From positions 25,249,584-25,313,583 of the forward strand of contig JAJEKV010000005.1 of assembly GCA_021234155.1 (NCBI GenBank): 64,000 nucleotides of DNA, written 5' to 3'. Made by a program: the position numbers and the translations under genes. Origin of the DNA: Isoetes taiwanensis (taxonomy: Eukaryota; Streptophyta; Lycopodiopsida; Isoetales; Isoetaceae). The notes under the pieces were generated by a model. The model did not search any database and was not told the origin of the DNA. It worked only from the letters and a program-made list of their open reading frames with translations. Below are positions 13,031 to 25,819 of the stretch, piece after piece (the first letter of the stretch is position 1; the number at the start of each line of letters is the position of its first letter).

Positions 13031-14109
13031 TAAGATGGTAGGGCAAGGCCGAAAGACTTTTGTTCAAGGCTCCATTGATGCGTGATGTGAGGCGACGCAT
13101 CTCGCTATGCAGAGGCGAGTTTCGGGCGGTGTGCTTTTGATTGCGCAGGTTTCGTGCAATGAGGTTTCGCTTCTTCGCTTTTCTCCGCTTTCCCACCGGG
13201 TTATGCTTTAAGAGGGTGGGGCTTTGAACATTTGATACAGCCCACGAAATGGCAAACAAAGATATGATGTCAGAATCGTTAGGGATAAAGGGCAAAAAGC
13301 CAGGCATTCACGGACTCGATAGATAGGGAAGGTGGGCACAGCTTTGCATAAGCCGGAACAGAAATCGCTATGGTGGGAGTGGTGGACTCTTTTCCTTCCC
13401 TTTCTCTAGCAAGTCGAAAATTTTCCTTCCTTTCCTCGGGCGGATACCCTCTTCTGGGGTCCCGACCTAAAAGAAAAATCCAAGAAATCGTGGAGAAAAA
13501 AAGACCCTCTTCCACTTACTTATTGTATTCCCCGCCAGAAGCTTTGCTTAAAACTATCTTCATACTTAGTCTTCAAGCTCTCATTCATCTTCCCTTTAAA
13601 AACCGCTTGATCTCGCTTGCAAAATATAGCTTATTTTTGTCTAGCTGCATATAATAGGCTTTGTAACTGCTTTGATCTCAAGTAGACTAGGGATGATATA
13701 ACAAGATAGAAGTGGGATGATTCGAAAGGTGGATGATGATTGGGTCGCAAAAACTCACGCCCGATTTTGGTAGAGAACGAGAAGGCGTAACACCTAAAAG
13801 AGGAATCTACATACCTCCTAAAAATTTTCCAGAAAAGATCATATTCAAATAAAATCTTGGCTTCAATATTGATTGTTGAAGTTACGCTTTCCACGTAAAA
13901 ATGTGAAGAATTCATGCAAGATTTAGTTTGGTTATGGCATTGCCAATATTGGCAAGGGGGTTCAAATCCCCATCCATAAAAATTGGGCAAAGGCATAGAA
14001 TAACAATGGACAAAAGCACACAAAAAATGGAGTAGCACAAGTTTATATTTTCTTCCAATTCAATCCACCCCTCTTTTTTTTTCGCAAGCAATGTAAGTTA
14101 TACTTTGAG
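13031..14109. other. Unassigned sequence
   Basis: Several frames of 90-135 codons occur (for example 13631-14038 minus), but no domain is recognised and they overlap on opposite strands. It may contain the decayed C-terminal part of the cold-shock gene, but I cannot show it. Confidence 0.35.
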
Positions 14110-14530
14110 AATCACGCTCATCCGGTAAATTGAGAATGGCAAAACATTGGGCTTCTCAGTGATTCCTTCAAGAATAGCACGTGGTGATTCTACAGGAGAA
14201 TATTATCGCAGCTGATTCCACCTGGGAGAATATTTACGCAGTGATTCCACGGAGAGAATATTATTTACGCGGTGATTCCACCTGGGAGAATATTACTGCA
14301 GATATGTGATTCCACCGCAGCAGATCAATTCCATGTGATTCACCGCTGAAGTGGAACGGGTGATTCCGTCCCACTAAATAACAAGTAAGTGATTCCATCC
14401 GGGCGGAATTACAAATTGGTGATTCGGCCTGCCGGAATTACAAGTTGGTGATTCCGCCCAAAGGAATAATTATGTGGTGATTCCGCCCGGGGTATTCTAC
14501 CGCCAGGATTCCACTCTGGGAAGTATAAAA
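14110..14530. repeat. Degenerate minisatellite based on GTGATTCC
   Basis: About a dozen units of roughly 30-40 bp begin GTGATTC or GTGATTCCRCC. They are followed by GGGAGAATATT in the first half and by GGAATTACAA or related words in the second half. The two halves look like two diverged subfamilies. No coding frame is maintained. Confidence 0.75.
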
Positions 14531-17242
14531 TGGACTACCAGATCGGCCGTAATTTTAATAACGGGCTCGCACGATCCCGCTCCTGAGGGGGTCTGGATTT
14601 TATGAAAGTATTCACCGCTGATTTTAATCAACCAAAACCGTGGTAAGGATATTTTCACCCGGCCCATCTATGTCAACTCATGTTTTTATTATGTAAATAA
14701 TTATGGCATTCATAGGTGATTAAATTTGTAAGTTTATTTATATATTTATATTTTTCTTAGAGTCCATAAGTGGAACACTACAGCATTATTTTTCCACTTA
14801 TAGATTATTGGTTTGGAAAAATACCACATACCACAAAGATATGCTCTATCACATACCAAAATACATGGATTTTGGTGCTAAGACACATTAACCTTGTGTG
14901 TGTCTTCTATTAGAATATATGGAAGTTTATATTCACATCTTTATATTCTTGAGGTACTTATACATGGGCACTGGGCAACCAGAGTGCCTTAGCACCTCGC
15001 TTTTTTGCATTCTTTCTGATATTTTATTGCCTTTTAGTTGCTTCATCAAGGGACTCCAAAATTTCGAATACATCAACCAAAAGATGCAAAACAAGGAAGC
15101 ATTTTATAACACATATATTTTATTTCGGAAATTTTATTTGTGGCCTTTGTGTTTTGTATTGTGTAATGCGCATTAAAGGGTCTATTTAGGTGTAATCTCG
15201 CCTCATGTATGTAAATGATTTTACAAGGTATATTGAAGATATCGTGTACAAGCTTTGATCAAACTCTATAACTTGTAATCCAAGCTGGGTCAGACTTGGG
15301 TGGGCAACACTTCCTACATCGTGCCCTCTTGTGTTCAAGTTGCAAATGTAAACATGTCTACATTCTAGTGTGTTATAGATTTACTTGGCTATTTGGCTTT
15401 TTCTTATCTGCTTATAAGCCCCCATAAAGAAGTCCTAAAAATACATTTCGACTTCTAGAAATACATTTCGTTTGAACTTGATTTCTAGAACCAAGAACCA
15501 CTTCAAAATAAAAGTAGCTTCTCTCTCACAAGCATTATGGTAAATACATTTTGTTTGAACCCCATCTCCATAATTGAGAACCACCTCAAAATGAGAATCA
15601 CCCGTGAGTGAAGGTAGCTTATCTCTCACACGATTACTAGTTTTTACCTCACGATGCCATAAGTATAATTTATATTTGCATAATCTCAATGGTTCATAAC
15701 TAGTGTTTGAATTGAGCTATAAATCTTCTATGATCGATGAGCGTTGGATTGCATAAATGCATATTACATTGGTTAAATAGCTACTATTATTACACTTTCA
15801 TTAGAACACCACCTTTGCAACGATGACGCTAATGGAACATGGTTTTCATTTGTGCAAAATTTGGTGCTATATTCATACCATAAAGAAATGATAATGAACA
15901 TGAACTGCCACACAATGTAAAAACCAATATACTCTGCCAAAATGTTACAAGATTGGAAGTAGTATTATGAGCGTCTGCACATAATGTCTATATGCTATTT
16001 GCAAGCTCACCACGATTTTGAGATAGCCACCTATTCTCTCTTAGTTCATGTATCTTTCAATCTAATCAAAAGTGCTCACATCAAACCGCTTTAGTAAATG
16101 TGACGCTCCACATATTTATAATATGATATTTAAGTATAAATACATGACACGCCACTATGAATAATTAATGGCACATTAATTATTCATAAGCTAAGGTTAG
16201 CTATGTTAATAATTAAATTATAAAGGTGGAAACCTAACCCAAAACCCTAATTCGAATTTAGGGCTTATCCTAATATTAAAAAGGGCTAAAATACCAAATT
16301 AGTTAATTAATGACATGCCACTTGGCCCAAATCGATTGGGCAAGGTGGTTTCCATTTTTTGACACCCAAATTAGGGCTTTTGTGCCCCAATTCGAATTAG
16401 GAGCAATTGGAGATGGGGAGGAGGAGCAAGCAGCCTGTGCACCTTCAAAGAAATCGAGATGGAGCCATCCCAAGCCCGATTCCTGCTAGTCTCAGAGCTT
16501 AGTTGTGTTATTCAGAGGGTAGCCTGCTGGGCACTTGTTGTGTGTATTTCTTCCGCTTCTCTATGTTCTCTATGTTTTACCCTGTAGGAACTAACCCTTG
16601 ATTGCAAAGGTGAGTTCTCCTTATCTTTGATTATGTACTGTGGATTGATAGTTCTTTGCATAGTATTGTTTTGAAATGGGGAATTAAGGGGGTAGAGACC
16701 TCCGAGCCATGTTTATTAGTATGCTCCTAGGTAGATCCCTCGTAATTCCCATTATATGCCTGCGGCACAAGAGACCACCAGTCGTGGATGGGTGGAATTG
16801 CTTAGCACCCAGATAAGGGACGCAGTTGGTGAAGTGGGGGGGGGTCTTGCACCCAACATAAAAGGCCCCCCGAGACTCCTACAAGGCTAGGGCCCGATAG
16901 CCTTACACACGAGGGTCGGGCATGGGTCCGACACTCCCCGGGTGCGAGGTGTGACCCGTGATGGGGAACCCCGTGCTTTGAGTAGATTTAGGTGAGTAAG
17001 TCGGCACGGATGCTGGGTCGCCGATGCGCACGATTCTCTAGCTCACCCATGGAACCACCGCGGATCCCCGGAAGGGGACGCCTCCCCCGACTCCGCCTCA
17101 TCGACGGGCTTCATGAACCCCCGAGTAGGCTCGAGGGTGATACCTTGAGTCCCCGCGGTCCGAAGGCTATAGTGATGCCATAGCATGATTGACTCATCCG
17201 CAAAGTGAAAAGTACGTGAGGGGCGATGGAGTGGACAACCCT
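14531..17242. other. Repeat-like region, AT-rich then GC-rich, hosting the CACTA insertion
   Basis: No gene is recognised. The part from about 16095 has the look of an LTR, with an AT-rich leader, repeated CAAATTCGAATTAGG-type words and a promoter-like stretch. The part from about 16780 to 17215 is GC-rich with a nine-base G run near 16838, and resembles retrotransposon leader sequence. Neither termini nor enzyme domains were found, so the class stays open. Confidence 0.35.
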
Positions 17243-17640
17243 CACTACAAGAGAATGAGGGTTTTTTGTCTAAAAAATCGCCGATAGTCTTCACAAAATA
17301 GACAACTACCCAAACCCCATCGGGCCGACGATTTATCCGACGTAATATTATCCGGACGATTGAGTGTCTAAAAATCGCCGTAAAAGTGTCGGGCTTTTCT
17401 CGACGATCAAGTGTCAAGGAAATCGCCGAAAAATCAAAATTTTCGAAAAAATCGCCAAAAAGATTGTCAAGAACACCGCCGATTTTCACACTTAAAATCG
17501 CCGAATTTTCACAAAGAAATCACAAGATTTTCGGCCAAGGAAATCGCCACCATTTTCGGGCAAAAAAATCGCCATTTTTCATTAAAAAATCGTTATAATT
17601 TTCGCCATAAAAATCTTCCCTAAAATCGCTAGGTTGTTCA
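17243..17640. repeat. Left subterminal repeat array of the CACTA-like element
   Basis: At least ten short words of the type AAATCGCCG, AAATCGCCA or their near relatives, spaced about 15-35 bases, follow the terminal repeat. In CACTA elements such words are transposase binding sites; that role here is inferred from position only. Confidence 0.65.
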
Positions 17641-18246
17641 TCAATTTTCATTTTGTTTGGATTTACATTTTATCCGAATTTTAAATTTTATATCAATTTT
17701 ATCTATTTACACTTAGCTTGTAATGTCGCTTTGAATTTAACATGAATATGAAGAAATAAGAGAATCACAAAACAAGAACTCCTTTACTTAAATGCAATCA
17801 ATTACGCTACATGTAAAAAATCTTTACAATGCCAATAAGAATAATTTGGCAAGGTGTTCAATAATGCCTTCTTTTGTTGCAATATGCTTGTTCTTCAAAA
17901 AATCTTTTGACATTCCATATTCCCCGAACCCCAATTTCGTAAATACACAAAACCCATAGGCTAGTCATACAAGCTTAAGCCTTTAGTATTTCAAGCTTTT
18001 GATGTACCTATTGAAAAGTAGCCTACAACATAAGAATGATGAAGAAATTGCCAAGATGCTACTATTGTCCGCTTCTATATCAATCATCAATCCCCAAGCA
18101 GGTGCATCAAAAGAGAACCAATGTGAGCTATTGTACACTTATAAAAATACCAAAAAGCTGCACAGAGGGTTTACCAGGCATTGGAGCAACATGCAAAGGA
18201 TGCAAAACTTCTGAGTCAAAGTTAATCATCGATACTTCAGACGTTT

Positions 18247-19264
18247 CTAGTAATGGCGTTGAAGTTCCTGTGTTAAGTTAGACATCTGAGTATCTGAAGA
18301 AAAATCTCTAGAAGCACCTTGCTGCAGCCTTGCCAGAATACCAACAAGGGGACCAGAATTGTAGCTGGCTGGCTCAGTTTGCTCATAGTTGTATCTCTCA
18401 TCAGCAAAGTTGTCATTCTGATCAGGCCTGCCCACAACAGCACTATTAAGAACATTGGGATCACTCATTTTCCTGTCATACCAAGTATTGTAGCCTCAAT
18501 GGCAAACTACATAGGAGAATGCACAAAAGGAGCATGCATGATAATTTGGTTCTTGATCTATTGAACGTCCTGTTAGTCTATCACCATAGATGTACCATCT
18601 CTATTTCGGCATGCTACATAGGCACCCAAGAATTAATCAGGAAGATACGAAATGCACAAAGGCATAAATCAATATTAACATTTTTACATTTTTTCCAGAG
18701 CAATATTTTGGCTAAATCTGGAGTCCATAAATATATATCAGCAAGACAACTAATTTATTAACCTAAGCCCTAGCTTAAAACCCCCAACCATCAACTACAA
18801 GCAAGCCATACTGCAGGACCCTATATTGAACTATCTACAATCTATTTGTATGCATTCTATACTAACTTCTAGATGCATCTAATCTGTCAAAAACACACAA
18901 CACAAGAACTTAACCTTCCCTTTTTATAAATGCAAGCAGCCAACATCTATGCCATGCAAGACAAACTCATTAAAGAAACATCCTACAAAGCAAAACACCT
19001 AACACCTGGCTACCTATGCAGCAGCCAAACATAATATAAAATCTTTCATAGAATTGTAGAAGCTACAGAGAATTTCGCTTCATGTAACGGGAACATTTTA
19101 CATTAAATAAAGCATCAAAACCTGAGTTTTCTTTGCTCCTGTCATCCGGTAGGTCGATTTCAGTTCCTTTGTGTAACTAGCCTTCCAGCTCCATAGTAAT
19201 CTATCTGGCGTGCAGCATCCATGATTCCGCTACAGATAACAAGACCAAGATGCACATCGGCCAT
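18247..19264 (-). pseudogene. Gene-like exons inside the CACTA-like element, function unknown
   Basis: Two exon-like blocks lie on the minus strand between the CACTA left end and the LINE. The upstream block (19264-19122) starts MADVHLGLVICSGIMDAARQ, continues YYGAGRLVTQRN, and after a one-base shift EIDLPDDRSKENS before a CAG/GT donor. The downstream block (about 18472-18247) follows a CAG acceptor and reads MSDPNVLNSAVVGRPDQND, then ASYNSGPLVGILARLQQG, and stops. The base and codon use look genic and the borders look like splice sites. I do not recognise the protein. Capture of a host gene piece by the transposon is the likely explanation. Confidence 0.45.
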
Positions 19265-19399
19265 TTAGCAAGAGAATAAGCAGAAAATTGAAGACACGGC
19301 AGCTGCCGGAAATGCTGTCTTCGCCGGTCTTGACAAGCGGCAACGCACAGCTACCAAGCATTACAACCACGACTGATTTTAGGGCAAATATAAAAGCTC

Positions 19400-19414
19400 T
19401 AAATGCCAAGTATT
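19400..19414. repeat. LINE target-site duplication, left
   Basis: TAAATGCCAAGTATT next to the T run. The identical 15 bases occur at 24961-24975. The last one or two T bases are ambiguous with the tail. Confidence 0.9.
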
Positions 19415-20963
19415 TTTTTTTTATTGAAAGATGCTTTCATTCATAATGGATTTATGTATACAACTTAATTCTATGTGATATCAAAACCTCCACAACATCT
19501 TGACGACTGTGCAGAGTTAATCACATAGCAAGATTAAATGTGCCTTGCATCACAACTGACTAAAGAAAGAATCCCATAGTTGACGAGCCATTCTTTGATC
19601 TTTCGCAGCTTGAACCTGTTTACTCAATTTAGATTTAAGAGATATCAAGATCCCGGAGGAATGCGTAATTTCGTGGAGAAGACAAAAGCCCCGCAAGGCT
19701 CTTCCAAATAATCCAGAGCAGCCATCCCTTACACAAATGCACAAAGATCCCTTTTCAATGCATCATCCTCTAGGATAAATTCCCAAAGACAACATTTATA
19801 ACGGGCTAGATAATTCAAAAAACTTTTTTCACTGGTCCCAAGTCGCTTGATGTCTCTCAGATTCTATAAAGCAATGCTCAATAGATTCTTCCGCATAATC
19901 ACACATGGGATGATAGGACTAACTTGTGAGTTGAATCACACCACACTGTTAGTTCTTAATGCCCCGGTATTATCGCCATGTGAGAACTTGCACTTTGGGG
20001 AAGACGATTCTTCCATACATGTTTCCACATACGCCCAAATCCCCTTCCTCACCTTGCAAGGACCACTTCGCGATAATCGAATACCTCATTGAAATGAAGA
20101 AGTTTGTAACAAGAAGAAACTGAAGGGTGCTCGTGCAAAGCTTCATGAGATGTCACAAAATCTCCCACCGCTGGTATTGCATAATACGGATGCTACCCAC
20201 GACCTAACCGCCAAATTGCTTTGTCTTGTGGACGATCTTAAATTTTTCTTTGAAATCTTCCCATGATAAAAGGACCCCCGTGAGTACCAATCGCCAACAA
20301 AATTGATTCCAAGATGATGACCACCTTCTATGAGTCCTCAAATCCACTAGAGAAAATAGGGCTTTGATCCCCATCCGCTTCTATGGCTAACCACCACACC
20401 CAAGATTAAGTGATGGAGTGGCGCTCACTACATTCAAATGCCATAAATCCCTCACCGATTCCCATGCTTTAAGTAATCCCTTCAAAAAAGGTGAAGCCCC
20501 GAGAAAGGTTTTAATTTTAAAAGAGAGCCCATGGCAACCCAATTCTCATGGCAACTTTATCACATGAAATGCAATGTAAAAGTGATTGTTTCAACAACCG
20601 AGTACCGTGAGAATTCATCCGCCTGCTCAACACCGCCAAATGAATTTGCTTTGCCAAAACTTTAGTGTGTAACGAATGTCTAGCATCCCTAATCCACCCC
20701 CTCGTTTCTATGAATGCAAAGACTTGTCCCAAGCCACCTTAATATCCGCCTCCCTCCTCATTCCTCCCCCCATACAAAATTCCTTATTGATTTCGGCTTG
20801 GCTTGTCGAGTAATGCTTTTTGAGCCAACAAAGATCAAGGTGCATATACGCACGCATCGCAGTACCGATTTAGCTACCACAATCCCCGCCACCATAGAGA
20901 GCTTACATATTTTCCACCAATTTAAATGTTTTTCCAACCCAAGTAGGATCTCATCCCACGCCT

Positions 20964-21805
20964 CTATTGTTGACCTATTAATACCAATCGGAATACCCAA
21001 CAACTGGATGAGGCACCGCTTGGTATTACTTTCCAAGGGTATTGGAGAATGCACTCAGGTATGGTTTCATCCAAAGGCCATAATGCAGCACATTTGTTCC
21101 AGTTCAAAGAACAACCGGAAGCCATGGAAAACATGTTAAGAAGCCTAGTGGCACAAGATAGATTCTCCTCCGCTGCTTCCAAGAAAAGAAAGGTGTCGTC
21201 CGTGATATTGGCTACATACCGTTGAGTTCCATCATGCATAGCAAGGCCATTAATGATTCCACACCGTGAAAGCTGAAAAGAAGCAATTGGGAAAGACCCC
21301 GCTACAACATTAAAGAGAAATGGTGCCGCGGGACGCCTTTGCCCGATGCCTCCGCTAATTGGAAAAATGGAAGAAGATTCACCGTAAAAAACCATTGATG
21401 CGGACTAGTATCAAGAAGCTTCATTACCATCGATGTGAAGTCCGAACCACAGCTTAGAGCTAAAAGCAAACTTACACCGTCAGATGCTTTCTTAAAATCC
21501 AACTTCAAGTATATGACTCTTCTATGCTTTTTCTTGCCCAAAGTAAACCTTTCGGTCGGCGCAACATTGCTAAGAATGCTTCTTTTGGGCAAGAAACCGA
21601 TCAGGTGTAAGTGATATGTTCCATAAGAATTGGTTTTAGCCTCTCCGCGATATGCCTTAGCCATAATTTTGTAAAGGAGGACAACAGCTGTAATCGGCTC
21701 CAATCGCTAATTGATCTAGGCTCTTTCACTTTTGGTATCAATGTAATGACGCTTGTTGAGTCTCTTGTCCAAGTACTCTTTTCTAAAAATCAGAGTACGC
21801 CATAG
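20964..21805 (-). pseudogene. LINE reverse transcriptase, broken
   Basis: Minus-strand frames give YKIMAKAYRGEAKTN (fingers), GFLPKRSILSNV, LKLDFKKASDGVS (the motif with the first catalytic Asp), ISGGIGQRRPAAPFLFNVV and YVANITDDTFLFLEAAEENL. The last contains the DD pair of the catalytic xxDD motif and is followed by LNWNKCAALWP. This is the usual order of L1-clade reverse transcriptase, which copies the element RNA at a nicked target. Two overlapping frames carry the halves, so at least one frameshift separates them. A remnant with no intact protein. Confidence 0.85.
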
Positions 21806-22569
21806 ACAACGGCTCTATCCATTCCAGCTTAGTCCGAAAACTCAACGGGAATGCCATCCATACCTCTGGGGCACTTGTCTTTGCCGCCTTTTAATCTCTT
21901 CCCCTCGATAGAGGTGCTCCCAAAGACATCCCTTATGGTTGGCGCCACTTTAGATTTTACTTTAGCAAGGATCATGTTTTCAAAACAATCCCCGAACCCC
22001 ACATCCTTTTCTCGCCAAAGAAACACCTAAAAGTAATTATATAAATATTCTTTGATCGCTTTGAGGTTCCTCGACCACCAGCCCTCTTCCGTCTCAATAT
22101 GAGTAAGAGTAGCAAAGATACATTCTTTTGCCTTGCAACCTTGAAGAAAAAATTTAGAACATCTGTCCCCTTCTCTTATCCGTAAGGCCCCGCTTTTGCT
22201 TTAGCCCCGAGTGACTTTGATCGCTTCCAAGTTTTTATCTCTTTCAGAACTTCCTTCTCAAGGGTTCCCCTCAGAAGTTATTACCCCCTTCTAAGATTGG
22301 AGAGCCCCCGATACAAGGAATCCAATCTCGCTTTTTTCCTCTCTTATTTTGGTTCGCTTCTACTTTTAGCAAATTTTTAATAGCCGCTTAACGAGGGAGA
22401 TCATTGGCGCCCATTCCCATCTTATTTGAGCTCGTAACCATATTCTTTGCATTGCAACTTGAAATGAATATCCTTCAAGTATCGAGTATTCAATTTAAAA
22501 CTGCTTTTAAAGGTTTAAAGTTGTCCGAACGCGACCGCCACCGCTTAAGGTTTGTGATCGAGATGGAAT

Positions 22570-23110
22570 TTTCAAATGTATTTTGACGATATAAAGATGG
22601 GCACCAAGGTGCAAATGACCGGGTTAATATAACATCTATCGTATGCAGCATATGCCCCTTCCTTCCGGTAACTCGGCCCATTGTTCCATGTAAACCCGCC
22701 ATCTCCATGCACTCGATAGTTGCAATTCGCTAACAAACTAACCCATTGCTCTTTTTCAAAGCCGACACAATTTCGGCCCAGATACTCCATTCTCGGGTTC
22801 CTCTCGCTTCCACCATATTGAAGTCACCCAAAGATGATCCACGCAATGTTATTGCCACCAAAACGCCTAACCTTATTTTTAATTGAGGCCCATAGCACCT
22901 CCTCTTTCTTTTATACATTATATGGATAAACATTAACTATACCCCTATAGTTGTCCTACCAAGATCCTGTGTGATTATACTACATCCGCCAAAATTGTCT
23001 ACATATGAAAATAATACCTTCATCTCCTTCCTCCACGCTGATTAGGGGTCCTCAGACCGGAGCTTCCACTTGTTGATGCAATTCCAACAAAATCCATTTC
23101 CTAGCAAACC
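22570..23110 (-). pseudogene. LINE APE-type endonuclease region, broken
   Basis: Minus-strand frames include LGDFNMVEARGTREWS, the GDFN catalytic-site motif of exonuclease-endonuclease-phosphatase folds, and downstream YRVHGDGGFTWNNGPSYR followed by DRCYI. These match the family pattern of GDFN, then TWxN, then an LDR-like word. The parts lie in different frames. Confidence 0.7.
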
Positions 23111-23758
23111 TTAAGATGTCCTATTTCTTCATTCTTACATCTATGCTCTTGTAAGCATATGAAGTTCTGGTTTAATTTTAGCCAAGGCCGAGCTAATCTA
23201 CTACCCTTTATCTCGATGATTTCACCCTCCGATGTTCCAGCCTTAAAATCTTATGATCCATTTTGGGAGCTGGTTTTTCCTTTTGATGTTATTCTCTTCT
23301 CCTCACCTTCACCTCAAGCATCTTTTTTTTTCTAGATTCATATTCCATAATCGCTTGCATTATCAGATATTTCTTCTAATACCGTGTCAGCCCATCTATT
23401 TGAATGGAAAGGTATCCCAAACCATCGGATCGAGGTTAGAGATTAGGTGGGTCAATCACACATCAACTCACCGCTTTCCGCTGAAGATCACTATCGCCAC
23501 ACGCACTTCCGCCCCTACTTTGAGGTTTCCATTGAGCATCATGTTTAGAGCATTCGAGCCTTTTTTTTTTATGCTTTTCCATTCGAAATCTGAAACCCGC
23601 TGATTCCACCCCACCAATCCATGATTGGTCAATTGAGAGGAAAGACAACAGTGTCGGTTTCCGATTTATTTGACTTCTCCCTCAGACGTGGATTGATTGA
23701 TTATTGATCTACTTTAACCGCTTTTCTTTTCATCAAGAGATTACGATAGCTCTAAGGA

Positions 23759-24744
23759 TTATCTCCGCTGGACTACATTTTCAGCCATATCCTTCGTGAG
23801 GTTCCGCTTGAAGGGGGTGTTGGGGATGGTTAGAGTCCCGAGTATGCATCTCCCCTTTTCGCACTTTTCTTGTTTCGGCGTAATATCAAGCCCTTCAATG
23901 TGTAACTTGGGAAACATCCATGTAAGTCCCTGTGCATTCACCAGCCTTCCAAGTTGAATAAAACGATTTGCTTCGGAGATACCCTCTCTCCCCAGATACC
24001 AACACAAAATCTTAAGGCCTCTAATAATTGAGTGAGAAATATAAGTACCGAGTGTATTGGCGATTGAAATCGAAAAATCAGCAAGGAAGTTTTATGGCGC
24101 ATTAATTTATCCCAAGTGAAAACCAAAGATAATATTGATATAAGATAAACTCTCCTCGCAAAGTAATCTACGCCTTTACCGACAAGTTTCTCCAAAGAGA
24201 TTCACCGCCAAACAAAATAAGAAAAAGTTCCCTCCAATAGCTTTCGATCAAAACGTGGCAGTTTTAACTTCTAAATGCCTGGTCAACCAAGAGTGTAACC
24301 TTTTGAAGTCCAGAAACCTCCCGTAGAAGCAACAACAGACGATTTTAATAGATTTTTGGATATTTCAAATGTCTATCATGATCTATAACCCTATTACATT
24401 CGTGATGGAACACCGTAACATTGATGCAACTTACCGTCCGGCATAAAATTACAGAACACAACATACTAAGAGCATCATTTACCTATTGCTTCTAACCTCG
24501 GCAGATAGGCCCCGCTTTATCCAAATGGAAAATTGGGGTTTTGAGATTTTTTTACGTGATTTCCACCTCCAAAAGTGCTCCAAAGATCCTTTCCTTTCAA
24601 ATTACTCGACAGCCACGATTCTCCTCGGCTTCCATTTGTCGCGAAATGCATCCCGCAGACCCCCTCAGAATTTCTGCTTCGAAAGTATGGCCAAGAATGG
24701 CAGGACCTGTGAGTGGTCTCCGGAAGTCTCCTAATCGGCGACAA
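23759..24744 (-). pseudogene. LINE ORF1-like region, broken
   Basis: Minus-strand frames give PNFPFG near the 5' side and RFIQLGRLVNAQGLTWMFPK with LHIEGLDITPKQEKCEKG further on. The position upstream of the endonuclease and the word GRFIxLGRLVxAQG suggest the nucleic-acid-binding first protein of a plant L1 element. No zinc knuckle is clear. Confidence 0.45.
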
Positions 24745-24960
24745 TGAAGCTTATTGAAGCCCCAACAATTGGGGACGAATTGTGCCCCTCAAACGCTGCT
24801 CTACTGATGTCCAGTTATATCCATGCTTTCAAAAATCGGGGCCCTCGGGGTCAATGAGCACTGGTCGAAACTTGTGCTTGGTAAGGCCGCTTAAAGCGCC
24901 GCTTTTTCGCTACCGCTACCACGCCTCCCATTTTCTTTTTTATCCGATGTTCCCAAAACT

Positions 24961-24975
24961 TAAATGCCAAGTATT
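24961..24975. repeat. LINE target-site duplication, right
   Basis: TAAATGCCAAGTATT directly beyond the 5' end of the LINE; identical to 19400-19414. Confidence 0.9.
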
Positions 24976-25819
24976 GAAATATAGTATTCGGGCCAAACAT
25001 TTTTACCTTAGTGCCCTATTTAATTTAATTTTGCAGCTATGGAGTCGTATTGAACCGGGTCGAATTTGATGGAGAAGAATCCCAAGAAGTTCAGATTTTT
25101 AATTTTGGCATGATTCATTTGGCGTATATGGCTTTTACAAAGAAATTATTACTATGCTTTGGTTTGTTTCGAATTGCTTTTTTAAATTTTCATTGAAGTG
25201 CAATGGACGCCCCGGATATTTTCGCCCTCGACGTTGTTGGCTTTTTAGTTGGGCCGGTTGCCTTTTTTTTAAAGAGTGATTAGGTAGGGAGCGAGTAAAA
25301 GACTACACATGTGTATTCACACATCCCTTATTAAATAACTAAATTTATTCTCTAGACCATATCATAATCCAAAACCCTATACGATAAAAAGTCAAAGAAG
25401 AAATGTGCTCGTTTTAATCTCCACTAAAATCATTAGTGCCAATATAAGGGCCGCGATGATACTTGTTTTAAATCCAATAAACACAAAGCCATGGCTCGTC
25501 ATAGCTTTGAAGCATGGCTATGCAAGGGCAAAGCTATATCCAAATGTGTTCGACCTCGCATTTAAGCATCATCGCCCCGGTGAAGGGAAAATTTGCCTTT
25601 GTATTTAGCGTTTGAATCCATCAACTTGTTCTAGGCTCAAACCCGCACACTAGCCGTGGATGGAAATTTACGATTTTATTCCCCAAAAGCTTAATCAAGC
25701 TTATCAAATAATACATCATTGACAAATCAAGGAGTTAGCTTTTCATATAATATCAAATTTCATCTACAACAAACTCTTGGATGAAATGTTATGACTAAAT
25801 TTGTAATAGTGCTATCTTT
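24976..25819. other. Right internal part of the CACTA-like element
   Basis: AT-rich sequence between the LINE insertion and the right subterminal repeats. Frames are short and no domain is recognised. Confidence 0.45.

Larger units (their letters stand above)
19415..24960 (-). mobile_element. L1-type LINE with 15-bp target duplication
   Basis: The element lies on the minus strand with its 3' A-tract (plus-strand T run) at about 19413-19422 and its 5' end at 24960. The 15-bp sequence TAAATGCCAAGTATT is present at 19400-19414 and again at 24961-24975, which fixes the insertion. Domains in order on the minus strand are an ORF1-like region (24744-23759), an APE-type endonuclease (about 23100-22570), reverse transcriptase (about 21800-20960) and a downstream region (about 20730-19550). 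All frames are broken by indels and stops. The insertion splits the CACTA-like element. Confidence 0.88.

Noticed and set aside
12966-13307. 113-codon minus frame
   Set aside because: Its start overlaps the cold-shock-domain remnant on the other strand and it has no recognisable motif.
17043-17489. 148-codon minus frame across the CACTA left end
   Set aside because: It crosses the transposon border and the subterminal array; no domain.
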